From Achatina immaculata (lineage: Eukaryota > Mollusca > Gastropoda > Stylommatophora > Achatinidae): a DNA stretch of 64,000 nt. Shown here in pieces: positions 53,193-64,000 of this stretch. The position numbers and the translations under genes were made by a program. The notes below the pieces were generated by a model. It had not been told where the DNA came from, made no database searches, and saw only the letters and a list, made by a program, of their open reading frames with translations. The DNA lies in assembly GCA_009760885.1 (NCBI GenBank), contig CM019716.1:10610438-10674437 (forward strand), written 5' to 3'. The first letter of the stretch is position 1, and each line of letters opens with the position of its first letter.

Positions 53193-54528
53193 CGAGGAGA
53201 AGTCACTAAGTAACTCACAAATTGAACTATTTTATCAGTGGCAGTTATCAGGTAGTATTTAAATATATCCTTAGATAGTACCATCATCCAACTTTATAAT
53301 AGTTGTATGTAGAGGGCGCTGGGAGTTACATGCACATCCGCAGAGCAATAATAAAATGCCTACCCAACTGTTAGTGTGTACCAAAGAAGAACAGAGAAGT
53401 GTAGTGCGATTTTTGTGGGCTAAAGGACATTCAGTTGAGGACATTCATAAGGAAATGATTACAATTTATGCTGAAAAGTGTTTATCACGTAAAGCGGTCT
53501 ATAACTGGGTAAAAGAATTTTCTCAGGGACTCCCTGAAATTGTTGACAAAGTCCGACTTGGCCGTCCTGTTCAGACTGCAACAGAAGTGACTGTGCAGTG
53601 TGTGAATGAGATTATCAGAGCTGATAGACGAGTAACTATAGACAGTGTAGCAAGTGCAGTCGGATGTTCACATGGCTTAGTCTACAGAATAATGCATGAG
53701 TAATTGAATTTTCGGAAAGTTTGCTCACGTTGGGTACCCAGAGATTGATGAACACAAAATGAACTGATTTGGTTTGTTATTGCAGCATCTCTGTCATTAT
53801 GCATATGAAAGTGAAGACATGCTCCAAAGGATTATTACTGGAGACGAATCTTGGGTGCACCACTACCAACCCGAATCAAAACGTGCCTCAATGCAATGGA
53901 AACACCCGTCATCTCCATGTGCAAAAAAATTCAAGATTACACCTTCTGTGGGGAAGGTTATGCTGTCAGTGTTCTGGGATTATCAAGGAGTGTTGTTAAC
54001 CAAGTTCTAGAAGTATGGTGACAGTGTGAATTCTGTATCGTACTGTGAAGTTCTGTTGATGCTACGAGATGCAATTCGAAGAAAACGACCTGGTCTGCTG
54101 ACTAGAGGTGTGCTTCTCTTTCAAGACAATGCCAGACCACATGCGGCTTGGTTAACCCAAGAGAAAATTAGCCATTTGAGTTGGGAAGTTCTTGAACATC
54201 CACCCTATAGTCCTGACTTAGCTCCAAGTGATTTTCACCTGTTTGGTCCATTCAAAAAACCGCCTTGGCGGGAGAAGATTCTCGAGTGATTAAGAGGTGG
54301 AAACAAGTAAAAAAAAAATGGTTCGGAAATCGGACTCCCAATTTTTACACCATGGGTATTGCATCACTGATTACACGATGGTGCATATGTATTAGTGTTT
54401 GTGGCAATTATGTTGAGAAATAGGGGAATAATGTAGGTTCAAAACTTTAAAAGTTTTCAAATTGCTGTCGCATTTAGTTTTTTTTTTTTGTAACAGATAT
54501 TTGCTAGTTACTTAGTGACTTCCCTCAT
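53193..54528 (+). mobile_element. mariner element, copy 1
   Basis: Left terminus CGAGGAGAAGTCACTAAGTA and right terminus TAGTTACTTAGTGACTTCCC are inverted repeats, the left after TA. About 1.34 kb, the normal mariner size. Contains a broken transposase. Confidence 0.88.
53356..54289 (+). pseudogene. mariner transposase, inactivated (copy 1)
   Basis: The frame starting PTQLLVCTKEEQRSVVRFLW has the two helix-turn-helix parts (SRKAVYNWVKEFSQG; SVASAVGCSHGLVYRIM) and stops at 53701. Later frames hold GDESWVHHYQPESKRASMQW, SVGKVMLSVFWDYQGVLL, GVLLFQDNARPHAAWLTQ and EHPPYSPDLAPSDFHLFG. The D, D and D (YSPDLAPSD) give the mariner D,D34D triad. At least two stops (53701, 54008) and a frameshift disable it. 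Mariner transposases move their element by cut and paste into TA. Confidence 0.9.
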
Positions 54529-54756
54529 ATGTATACCAACAGGGTGGATCAGAGAAATGTCAGTCATTGAGTCCAGTACCTTTGGTCAGTCTTTCAATTT
54601 ACTCAGCTGATCAATCCCTTAAATCAGTCCATCAGTGCCTTCATTAGTCTATCTAGTTAGTCTGTCTGTCAGTCATTGCCTTTATTTTATTCATCAGTCA
54701 AGTTAGTCTACCAGTCAGTCATTGCCTTTATTTTATCATCAGTCCAGGCATAACTA
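54529..54756. repeat. duplicated flank between the two mariners
   Basis: Repeats the sequence left of copy 1 (53025-53192: GATCAGAGAAA, GTCAGTCATTGAGTCCAGTA), showing that copy 2 arose by tandem duplication of element plus flank. Contains short AGTC-rich repeats. Confidence 0.88.
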
Positions 54757-56080
54757 CGAGGGGAAGTCACTAAGTAACTCGCAAATTGAACTATTTTATC
54801 AGTGGCAGTTATCAGATAGTATTTAAATATAGTACCATCATCCAACTTCAAAATAGTTGTATGTAGAAGGCGCTGGGAGTTACATGCACATCCGCAGAGC
54901 AATAATAAAATGCCTACCCAACTGTTAGTGTGTACCAAAGAAGAACAGAGAAGTGTAGTGCGATTTTTGTGGGCTAAAGGACATTCAGTTGAGGACATTC
55001 ATAAGGAAATGATTACAATTTGTGCTGAAAAGTGTTTATCACGTAAAGCGGTCTACAACTGGGTAAAAGAATTTTCTTAGGGACTCCCTGAAATTATTGA
55101 CAAAGTCCGATTTGGTCGTCCTGTTCAGACTGCAACAGAAGCGACTGTGCAACATATGAATGAGATTATCAGAGCTGATAGACAAGTAACTATAGACAGT
55201 GTAGCAAGTGCAGTCGGATGTTCACATGGCTTAGTCTACAGAATAATGCATGAGTAATTGAATTTTCGGAAAGTTTGCTCACGTTGGGTACCCAGAGATT
55301 GATGAACACAAAATGAACTGATTTGGTTTGTTATTGCAGCATCTCTGTCATTATGCATATGAAAGTGAAGACATGCTCCAAAGGATTATTACTGGAGACG
55401 AATCTTGGGTGCACCACTACCAACCCGAATCAAAACATGCCTCAATGCACTGGAAACACCCGTCATCTCCATGTGCAAAAAAATTCAAGATTACACCTTC
55501 TGTGGGGAAGGTTATGCTGTCAGTGTTCTGGGATTATCAAGGAGTGTTGTTAACCAAGTTCTAGAAGTATGGTGACAGTGTGAATTCTGTATCGTACTGT
55601 GAAGTTCTGTTGATGCTACGAGATGCAATTCGAAGAAAACGACCTGGTCTGCTGACTAGAGGTGTGCTTCTCTTTCAAGACAATGCCAGACCACATGCGG
55701 CTTGGTTAACCCAAGAGAAAATTACCCATTTGAGTTGGGAAGTTCTTGAACATCCACCCTATAGTCCTGACTTAGCTCCAAGTGATTTTCACCTGTTTGG
55801 TCCATTGAAAAAACCGCCTTGGCGGGAGAAGATTCTCGAGTGACTAAGAGGTGGAAACAAGTAAAAAAAAAATGGTTCGGAAATCGGACTCCCAACTTTT
55901 ACACCATGGGTATTGCATCACTGATTAGACGATGGTGCATATGTATTAGTGTTTGTGGCAATTATGTTGAGAAATAGGGGAATAATGTAGGTTCAAAAAT
56001 TTAAAGTTTTCAAATTGCTGTCGCATTTAGTTTTTTTTTTTTGTAACAGATATTTGCTAGTTACTTAGTGACTTCCCCTC
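54757..56080 (+). mobile_element. mariner element, copy 2 (with dead transposase)
   Basis: Ends as in copy 1 (CGAGGGGAAGTCACTAAGTA; ACTTAGTGACTTCCCCTC). The transposase (54910-55843) shares the two stops of copy 1 and has an extra one (TTTTCTTAGGG near 55072-55081). The catalytic blocks are still readable: GDESWVHHYQPESKHASMHW, LLFQDNARPHAAWL, YSPDLAPSDFHLF. Confidence 0.9.
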
Positions 56081-56380
56081 ATATGTATACAGTAACAGTA
56101 CACAGAACATTAATTGTTCAATGTTGCAGGTGTTAATTACATGTTGTATCCTTTAGAATCTCAGTGGCTTCATCATCTTATACTTTAGTATGTGACTTTA
56201 CTTCAGTAGTCTGTAGCTGTTCTGTAGCTTAGATTTCAGTATGTAATCTTTAGTCTGTAGCTGTTCTGTAGCTTAGATTTTAGTATGTAATCTGTAGTTT
56301 CTAGCTGTTCTGTAACTTATATTTCAGTATGTAACCTTTAGTCTTTAGCTGTTCTGTAGCTTGTATTTCAGTATGTAGCC
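56081..56380. repeat. degenerate repeats grading into the 44-bp array
   Basis: Irregular copies of CTGTAGCTGTTCTGTAGCTT and TTTCAGTATGTAATC. Confidence 0.7.
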
Positions 56381-57081
56381 CTACTTCACTAGCCTGTAGC
56401 TCTTCTACTAGAACTTACATAGCCTTACTTCACTAGCCTGTAGCTCTTCTACTAGAACTTACATAGCCTTACTTCACTAGCCTGTAGCTCTTCTACTAGA
56501 ACTTACATAGCCTTACTTCACTAGCCTGTAGCTCTTCTACTAGAACTTACATAGCCTTACTTCACTAGCCTGTAGCTCTTCTACTAGAACTTACATAGCC
56601 TTACTTCACTAGCCTGTAGCTCTTCTACTAGAACTTACATAGCCTTACTTCACTAGCCTGTAGCTCTTCTACTAGAACTTACATAGCCTTACTTCACTAG
56701 CCTGTAGCTCTTCTACTAGAACTTACATAGCCTTACTTCACTAGCCTGTAGCTCTTCTACTAGAACTTACATAGCCTTACTTCACTAGCCTGTAGCTCTT
56801 CTACTAGAACTTACATAGCCTTACTTCACTAGCCTGTAGCTCTTCTACTAGAACTTACATAGCCTTACTTCACTAGCCTGTAGCTCTTCTACTAGAACTT
56901 ACATAGCCTTACTTCACTAGCCTGTAGCTCTTCTACTAGAACTTACATAGCCTTACTTCACTAGCCTGTAGCTCTTCTACTAGAACTTACATAGCCTTAC
57001 TTCACTAGCCTGTAGCTCTTCTACTAGAACTTACATAGCCTTACTTCACTAACCTGTAGCTCTTGTACTAGAACTTATGTA
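56381..57081. repeat. 44-bp minisatellite, about 16 copies
   Basis: Unit: ACTAGCCTGTAGCTCTTCTA then CTAGAACTTACATAGCCTTACTTC; remarkably homogeneous. Interrupted by the Tc1 at 57084. Confidence 0.97.
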
Positions 57082-57083
57082 TA

Positions 57084-58601
57084 CTGTCCAAAAAAAAAGA
57101 AACACATAGCTTATATAAGCTTCATTTTTTTTTATGATAAAAATTTTTTTTCCCGGGTATCTCAAACCAAACCAAAAATTGTCACCAAGATATCAGGTCC
57201 ATGATTTAGCATGACGCTTGCTATTCTCGTATATAGTCAGAATGCAGTAGCTGCCCTTGCTAATCATGCATTTTTTTACCATAATTCACGTTGCGTTTAT
57301 GGAAAAGTCATGATTTTTATGGTAAGCACAGCTCACTTCCAACGTAAATTAAACCCTATAAAAGGATGAGGTTACACAAATTCAGTTAATTTTCAAGCAG
57401 ACAATTATGGCATGTTTCTTGCAAAATTTACGAAACATTGCTATTGGTCGCCTGCAAGCAGGCAAAAGTCAAGGTCATGTTGCCAGGCGTTTAAACGTGC
57501 AGCAGAGTACCATCCGTCAAATTTGACACTGTTTCCAAGCCACTGGCTCAGCTGAAGACCGGCACCGCAGTGAACGACCCAGGTTGACAACAGCAGCTGA
57601 TGATTGCTTTATTCTGGTTCATCACCTCAGAAACAGGTTTACAGCAGCTTCCTCAAGTGCCCAGCTATGCTTGCAAGATGTCGTATGTCTGATCAAATTG
57701 TCTGGAATAGACTGCATGAAGCTGGACTGGTGGCACGACGACCTCACCGAGGTCCTGTCTTAACAAGACGCCATTGCCAAAATAGAATTGTTTGGGCCAA
57801 CCAGCATCAGCCCTAGATAACTGACAATCAGTGGAGACGTGTCTGCAAATCTTCCTTTTTGTTGCACCGCCATGATATGCGGAGAAGGGTCTAACGTAGG
57901 CCAAATGAATGTTTTGCCAAAAATTGCGTTGATGAAGCTCCACCACACGATGGTGGAGGTGTAATGGTATGGGGAATTATCAGTTTCAATGGAAGGAGTC
58001 CATTGGTGCAGATTGAAGGAGGTTTGAATGCGCAGTGATACATCAGTGAAATTCTTTTACCCCATGTCCGTCCATTTTTGGCTGTGCAAAGGTCTATGTT
58101 TCAACAGGACAATGCCAGACCCCATTCTGCATGGTTCACCACACAGTTCCTGACTGCCAACAACATTCTCACCCTTCCCTGGCCATCCCTGTCTCCAGAC
58201 ATGAATCCGATCGAGCACTTATGGGATGAGCTGCAAAGATGTGTTTGTCGCTGAAACGTTTCTCCAGTCATTCATTGTGATCTGTGGCAAGCGCTCCAGG
58301 AAGAGTGGGCAGCCATCCCACAGGCACACGTCAGACATCAGATCGCATGTATGCCCAGGAGATGCCAGTTGCTGATCGATGCAAGCGGAGGCCACATGCC
58401 ATACTAAGTTGAGAACCCCTGGGACGGACTAATAAATTCTCGTAACACAGATGCAAAAAACTGTCAAGTGAGTGTTTAAACCCTTAGGTATTATTGTGTG
58501 CAATTTGAAAATTTTATTCATTCAATTTAAAAAGCTATAGAATATCAAAGCGATGGCTAAAATTGGGTCATCAGTGGTTATGCGTTTCTTTTTTTTAACA
58601 G
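57084..58601 (+). mobile_element. Tc1-like element, copy 1 of three
   Basis: The left terminal repeat CTGTCCAAAAAAAAAGAAAC follows TA; the right end is GCGTTTCTTTTTTTTAACAG. Inserted in the 44-bp minisatellite. A TATA-like CCCTATAAAAGGATG (57352) and transposase start ATGGCATG follow. Distinct family from the Tc1 at 634. Confidence 0.88.
57409..58407 (+). pseudogene. Tc1-family transposase, inactivated (copy 1)
   Basis: Starts MACFLQNLRNIAIGRLQAGK with a helix-turn-helix (GHVARRLNVQQSTIRQI) and then an in-frame TGA. Later frames hold VWNRLHEAGLVARRPHRGPV, and, in shifted frames, FQQDNARPHSAWFTTQF and SPDMNPIEHLWDELQ. The first Asp motif (normally FSDES) is lost here, where copies 2 and 3 keep it. 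Ends GGHMPY-stop near 58407. Confidence 0.88.
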
Positions 58602-58958
58602 CATAGTTTTATTTTACTAGCCTGTGGCTTTTCTACTAGAACTTATGTAGCTTTAGTTCACTAGCCTGTAGCTCTTCTACTAGAACTTATGTAGCTTTAC
58701 TTCACTAGCCTGTAGCTCTTCTACCAGAGCTTATGTAGCTTTACTTCATTAGCCTGTAGCTTTTCAACTGGAACATACATACCTTACTTCACTAGCCTGT
58801 AGCTCTTCTACTAGAACTTACATAGCCTTACTTCACTAGCCTGTAGCTCTTCTACTAGAACTTACATAGCCTTACTTCACTAGCCTGTAGCTCTTCTACT
58901 AGAACTTACATAGCCTTACTTCACTAGCCTGTAGCTCTTCTACTTGAACTTATGTATA
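58602..58958. repeat. 44-bp minisatellite between Tc1 copies
   Basis: About eight units, the first few diverged (CTTATGTAGCTTTA), the last ones of the homogeneous type. Confidence 0.95.
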
Positions 58959-60496
58959 CTGTCCAAAAAAAAAAAAAGAAACACATAGCTTATATAAGCT
59001 TCATTTTTTTTATGTATATTATGATAAAAAATTTTTTCCCGGGTATTCAAACCAAACCAAAAATTGTCACCAAGATATCAGGTCCATGATTTAGCATGAT
59101 GCTTGCTATTCTCGTATATAGTCAGAATGCAGTAGCTGCCCTTGCTAATCATGCATTTTTTTACCATAACTCATGTTGCATTTATGGAAAAGTCATGATT
59201 TTTATGGTAAGCACAACTCACTTCCAATGCAAATTAAACCCTATAAAAGGATGAGGTTACACAAATTCAGTTAATTTTCAAGCAGACAATTATGGCATGT
59301 TTCTCGCAAAATTTACGAAACATTGCTATTGGTTGCCTGCAAGCAGGCAAAAGTCAAAGTCATGTTGCCAGGCATTTAAACGTGCAGCAGAGTACCATCC
59401 GTCAAATTTGACACTGTTTCCAAGCCACTGGCTCAGCTGAAGACTGGCACCACAGTGAACGACCCAGGTTGACAACAGCAGCTGATGATTGCTTTATTCT
59501 GGTTCATTACCTCAGAAACAGGTTTACAACAGCTTCCTCAAGTGCCCAGCTATTGCTTGCAGGATGTCGTGTGTCTGATCAAACTGTCTGGAATAGACTG
59601 CATGAAGCTGGACTGGTGGCACGACGACCTCACCGAGGTCCTGTCTTAACGAGACGCCATCGCCAAAATAGACTTGTTTGGGCCACCCAGCATCAGCCCT
59701 GGACAACTGACAATCAGTGGAGACGTGTCTGGTTTAGTGACGAATCTTCCTTTTTTGTTGCACTGCCGTGATATGAGGAGGAGGGTCTAACGTAGGCCAA
59801 ATGAATGTTTTGCCAAAAATTGCGTTGATGGAGCTCCACCACACGATGGTGGAGGTGTAATGGTCTGGGGAATGATCAGTTTCAATGGAAGGAGTCCATT
59901 GGTGCAGATTGAAGGAGGCTTGAATGGGCAGTGATACGTCAATGAAATTCTTTGACCCCATGTCCTTCCATTTTTGGCTGTGCAAAGGTCTGTGTTTCAA
60001 CAGGACAATGCCAGACCCCATTCTGCATGGTTCACCACACAGTTCTGACTGCCAACAACATTCTCACCCTTCCCTGGCCATCCCTATCTCCAGACATGAA
60101 TCTGATCGAGCACTTATGGGATGAGCTGCAAAGACGTGTTTGTCACCGAAACGTTTCTCCAGTCATTCATTGTGATCTGTGGCAAGCGCTGCAGGAAGAG
60201 TGGGCAGCCATCCCACAGGCGCACATCAGACATTGGATCGCATGTATGCCCAGGAGATGCCAGTTGCTGATCGATGCAAGCAGAGGCCACATGCCATACT
60301 AAGTTGAGAACCCCTGGGACGGACTAACAAATTCTCGTCACACAGATGCAAAAAACTGTCAAGTGAGTGTTTAAACCCTTAGGTATTATTGTGTGCAATT
60401 TGAAAATTTTATTCATTCAATTTAAAAAGCTATAGAATATCAAAGCGATGGCTAAAATTGAGTCATCAGTGGTTATGCGTTTCTTTTTTTTAACAG
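58959..60496 (+). mobile_element. Tc1-like element, copy 2 (with dead transposase)
   Basis: Same ends as copy 1, with a TA before the left end. The transposase (59291-60302) shares the TGA after TIRQI but keeps the first catalytic block WRRVWFSDESSFFV (59720-59760) and, after frameshifts, the PDMNLIEHLWDEL block. The same flanking minisatellite as copy 1 implies duplication of element plus array. Confidence 0.9.
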
Positions 60497-60745
60497 CATA
60501 GTTTTATTTTACTAGCCTGTGGCTTTTCTACTAGAACTTATGTAGCTTTAGTTCACTAGCCTGTAGCTCTTCTACTAGAACTTATGTAGCTTTACTTCAC
60601 TAGCCTGTAGCTCTTCTACCAGAGCTTATGTAGCTTTACTTCATTAGCCTGTAGCTTTTCAACTGGAACATACATACCTTACTTCACTAGCCTGTAGCTC
60701 TTCTACTAGAACTTATGTAGCTTTACTTTACTAGCCTGTATTAGA
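60497..60745. repeat. 44-bp minisatellite, third block
   Basis: About five units; order of variants as in 58602-58800. Confidence 0.94.
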
Positions 60746-60824
60746 ACAAAGACATTGACATTTACCTTTCATGAGAAGACAATCTATTCAAGAAACTGAG
60801 ATAGTTGTGTTGTGTGTTGTAGAT

Positions 60825-62257
60825 GTGATCAGTAGCTTCTAGCCCTGACACTGGACAAAGAAAGCTTGAAGAAAGTGGTGGCTGAGAGATTGTAGATGTG
60901 ATCAGTAGCTTCTAGCCCTGACACTGGACAAAGAAAGCTTGAAGAAAGTTGTGGCTGAGAGATTGTAGATGTGACCAGTAGCTTCTCTCCCTGACACTGG
61001 ACAGAGAAAGCTTGAAGAAAGTGGTGGCTGAGAGATTGTAGATGTGACCAGTAGCTTCTCTCCCTGACACTGGACAAAGAAAGCTTGAAGAAAGTGGTGG
61101 CTGAGAGATTGTAGATGTGACCAGTAGCTTCTAGCCCTGACACTGGACAAAGAAAGCTTGAAGAAAGTTGTGGCTGAGAGATTGTAGATGTGACCAGTAG
61201 CTTCTAGCCCTGACACTGGACAGAAAAAGCTTGAAGAAAGTGGTGGCTGAGAGATTGTAGATGTGACCAGTAGCTTCTCTCCCTGACACTGGACAAAGAA
61301 AGCTTGAAGAAAGTGGTGGCTGAGAGATTGTAGATGTGATCAGTAGCTTCTAGCCCTGACACTGGACAAAGAAAGCTGAAGAAAGTGGTGGCTGAGAGAT
61401 TGTAGATGTGATCAGTAGCTTCTAGCCCTGACACTGGACAAAGAAAGCTTGAAGAAAGTTGTGGCTGAGAGATTGTAGATGTGACCAGTAGCTTCTCTCC
61501 CTGACACTGGACAGAGAAAGCTTGAAGAAAGTGGTGGCTGAGAGATTGTAGATGTGACCAGTAGCTTCTAGCCCTGACACTGGACAAAGAAAGCTTGAAG
61601 AAAGTGGTGGCTGAGAGATTGTAGATGTGACCAGTAGCTTCTAGCCCTGACACTGGACAAAGAAAGCTTGAAGAAAGTGGTGGCTGAGAGATTGTAGATG
61701 TGATCAGTAGCTTCTAGCCCTGACACTGGACAAAGAAAGCTTGAAGAAAGTTGTGGCTGAGAGATTGTAGATGTGATCAGTAGCTTCTCTCCCTGACACT
61801 GGACAGAGAAAGCTTGAAGAAAGTGGTGGCTGAGAGATTGTAGATGTGATCAGTAGCTTCTAGCCCTGACACTGGACAGAGAAAGCTTGAAGAAAGTGGT
61901 GGCTGAGAGATTGTAGATGTGACCAGTAGCTTCTCTCCCTGACACTGGACAAAGAAAGCTTGAAGAAAGTGGTGGCTGAGAGATTGTAGATGTGACCAGT
62001 AGCTTCTAGCCCTGACACTGGACAAAGAAAGCTTGAAGAAAGTTGTGGCTCAGAGATTGTAGATGTGACCAGTAGCTTCTAGCCCTGACACTGGACAAAG
62101 AAAGCTTGAAGAAAGTTGTGGCTCAGAGATTGTAGATGTGACCAGTAGCTTCTCGCCCTGACACTGGACAAAGAAAGCTTGAAGAAAGTGGTGGCTGAGA
62201 GATTGTAGATGTGACCAGTAGCTTCTCTCCCTGACACTGGACAAAGAAAGCTTGAAG
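60825..62257. repeat. 73-bp minisatellite, about 20 copies
   Basis: Unit: TGTAGATGTGATCAGTAGCT, TCTAGCCCTGACACTGGACA, AAGAAAGCTTGAAGAAAGTG, GTGGCTGAGAGAT. Two main variants (TCTAGCCC and TCTCTCCC). Resumes at 63600 after the third Tc1 copy. Confidence 0.97.
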
Positions 62258-63266
62258 ATTGCTTTATTCTGGTTCATTACCTCAGAAACAGGTTTACAAC
62301 AGCTTCCTCAAGTGCCCAGCTATTGCTTGCAGGATGTCGTGTGTCTGATCAAACTGTCTGGAATAGACTGCATGAAGCTGGACTGGTGGCACGACGACCT
62401 CACCGAGGTCCTGTCTTAACGAGACGCCATCGCCAAAATAGACTTGTTTGGGCCACCCAGCATCAGCCCTGGACAACTGACAATCAGTGGAGACGTGTCT
62501 GGTTTAGTGACGAATCTTCCTTTTTTGTTGCACTGCCGTGATATGAGGAGGAGGGTCTAACGTAGGCCAAATGAATGTTTTGCCAAAAATTGCGTTGATG
62601 GAGCTCCACCACACGATGGTGGAGGTGTAATGGTCTGGGGAATGATCAGTTTCAATGGAAGGAGTCCATTGGTGCAGATTGAAGGAGGCTTGAATGGGCA
62701 GTGATACGTCAATGAAATTCTTTGACCCCATGTCCTTCCATTTTTGGCTGTGCAAAGGTCTGTGTTTCAACAGGACAATGCCAGACCCCATTCTGCATGG
62801 TTCACCACACAGTTCTGACTGCCAACAACATTCTCACCCTTCCCTGGCCATCCCTATCTCCAGACATGAATCTGATCGAGCACTTATGGGATGAGCTGCA
62901 AAGACGTGTTTGTCACCGAAACGTTTCTCCAGTCATTCATTGTGATCTGTGGCAAGCGCTGCAGGAAGAGTGGGCAGCCATCCCACAGGCGCACATCAGA
63001 CATTGGATCGCATGTATGCCCAGGAGATGCCAGTTGCTGATCGATGCAAGCAGAGGCCACATGCCATACTAAGTTGAGAACCCCTGGGACGGACTAACAA
63101 ATTCTCGTCACACAGATGCAAAAAACTGTCAAGTGAGTGTTTAAACCCTTAGGTATTATTGTGTGCAATTTGAAAATTTTATTCATTCAATTTAAAAAGC
63201 TATAGAATATCAAAGCGATGGCTAAAATTGAGTCATCAGTGGTTATGCGTTTCTTTTTTTGGACAG
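62258..63266 (+). mobile_element. Tc1-like element, copy 3, 5'-truncated
   Basis: Begins in mid-transposase (GATTGCTTTATTCTGG), directly joined to a 73-bp unit (CTTGAAG). From there it is essentially identical to copy 2 at an offset of 2770 bp, including FSDESSFFVALP. The right end GCGTTTCTTTTTTTGGACAG keeps the better match to the left inverted repeat. Confidence 0.92.
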
Positions 63267-63284
63267 CATAGTTTTATTTTACTA

Positions 63285-63512
63285 GCCTGTGGCTTTTCTA
63301 CTAGAACTTATGTAGCTTTACTTCACTAGCCTATAGCTCTTCTACTAGAACTTATGTAGCTTTACTTCACTATCCTGTAGCTCTTCTACCAGAGCTTATG
63401 TAGCTTTACTTCATTAGCCTGTAGCTTTTCAACTAGAACATACATACCTTACTTCACTAGCCTGTAATTCTTCTACTAGAACTTATGTAGCCTTACTTCA
63501 CTAGCCTGTATT
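63285..63512. repeat. 44-bp minisatellite, fourth block
   Basis: About five units, same variant order as 60520-60740. Confidence 0.94.
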
Positions 63513-63599
63513 AGAACAAAGACATTGACATTTACCTTTCTTGGAAAGCAGATCATGAGAAAACAGTCTATTCAAGAAACTGAGATAGTTGTGTTGTGT

Positions 63600-64000
63600 G
63601 TTGTAGATGTGACCAGTAGCTTCTCGCCCTGACACTGGACAAAGAAAGCTTGAAGAAAGTGGTGGCTGAGAGATTGTAGATGTGACCAGTAGCTTCTCTC
63701 CCTGACACTAGACAAAGAAAGCTTTAAGAAAGTGGTGGCTGAGAGATTGTAGATGTGACCAGTAGCTTCTCATCCTGACACTGGACAAATAAAGCTTGAA
63801 GAAAGTGGTGGCTGAGAGATTGTGGATGTGACCAGTAGCTTCTCGCCCTGACACTGGACAAAGAAAGCTTTAAGAAAGTGGTGGCTGAGAGATTGTAGAT
63901 GTGACCAGTAGCTTCTCATCCTGACACTAGACAAAGAAAGCTTTAAGAAAGTGGTGGCTGAGAGATTGTAGATGTGACCAGTAGCTTCTCATCCTGACAC
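63600..64000. repeat. 73-bp minisatellite, continued to window end
   Basis: About five and a half units, with variants (TCTCATCC, GCTTTAAG) not seen in the first block. The array runs off the window. Confidence 0.96.

Overview
The window is animal (eukaryotic) DNA. It has spliced exons with GT/AG boundaries, no operons, and many metazoan transposons: Tc1, mariner, hAT and piggyBac-like MITEs, RTE/BovB-like LINEs, a Penelope-like element and a tRNA-derived SINE. The mix suits a lophotrochozoan invertebrate such as a mollusc, but I cannot fix the taxon from sequence alone.

The one large host gene I recognise is nibrin (NBN/NBS1), the FHA-BRCT subunit of the MRE11-RAD50-NBN DNA double-strand-break complex. 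It lies on the + strand from about 4.6 or 6.4 kb to at least 47.6 kb. I rebuilt its exons from splice signals, codon phase and similarity to the known NBN order: FHA (6386-6516, 11363-11520), BRCT1 (14678-14837, 20019-20133), second BRCT-like region (26104-26294, 28377-28468), S/TQ exon (29142-29244), long disordered exon (29731-31060), two weaker exons (33153-33215, 37178-37306), and the MRE11-binding region (38729-38878, 44753-44866, 47567-47616). Phases agree wherever both exons of a junction are visible. One short BRCT1 exon and the last C-terminal exon were not found. A possible divergent three-exon gene for an 85-residue protein lies on the - strand (3339 down to 105).

The introns are extraordinary. 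By hand tally about 26 kb of the 64 kb is minisatellite, with periods of 12-73 bp and nearly every intron filled by a different family. Several arrays contain splice-acceptor-like motifs and end exactly at a real exon. Tandem duplications have copied exons: 3'-truncated copies of the second FHA exon, the BRCT2 exon and the QENRR exon, and full in-frame copies of the 38-residue MRE11-region exon and the QENRR exon. The largest coding exon carries a 10 x 45 bp coding minisatellite.

Layout: 0-4.5 kb, possible small - gene with Tc1, Penelope and LINE debris; 4.6-47.6 kb, NBN with minisatellite introns and an RTE LINE complex (33.2-36.7 kb); 47-53.4 kb, tandemly duplicated blocks with the last visible NBN exon, a Penelope element and a piggyBac-like MITE; 53-56 kb, two dead mariner copies; 56-64 kb, 44-bp and 73-bp minisatellites with three dead Tc1 copies. 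All transposase and reverse-transcriptase genes seen are broken. The most unusual feature is the interplay of minisatellites, splice sites and exon duplication inside a genome-stability gene.
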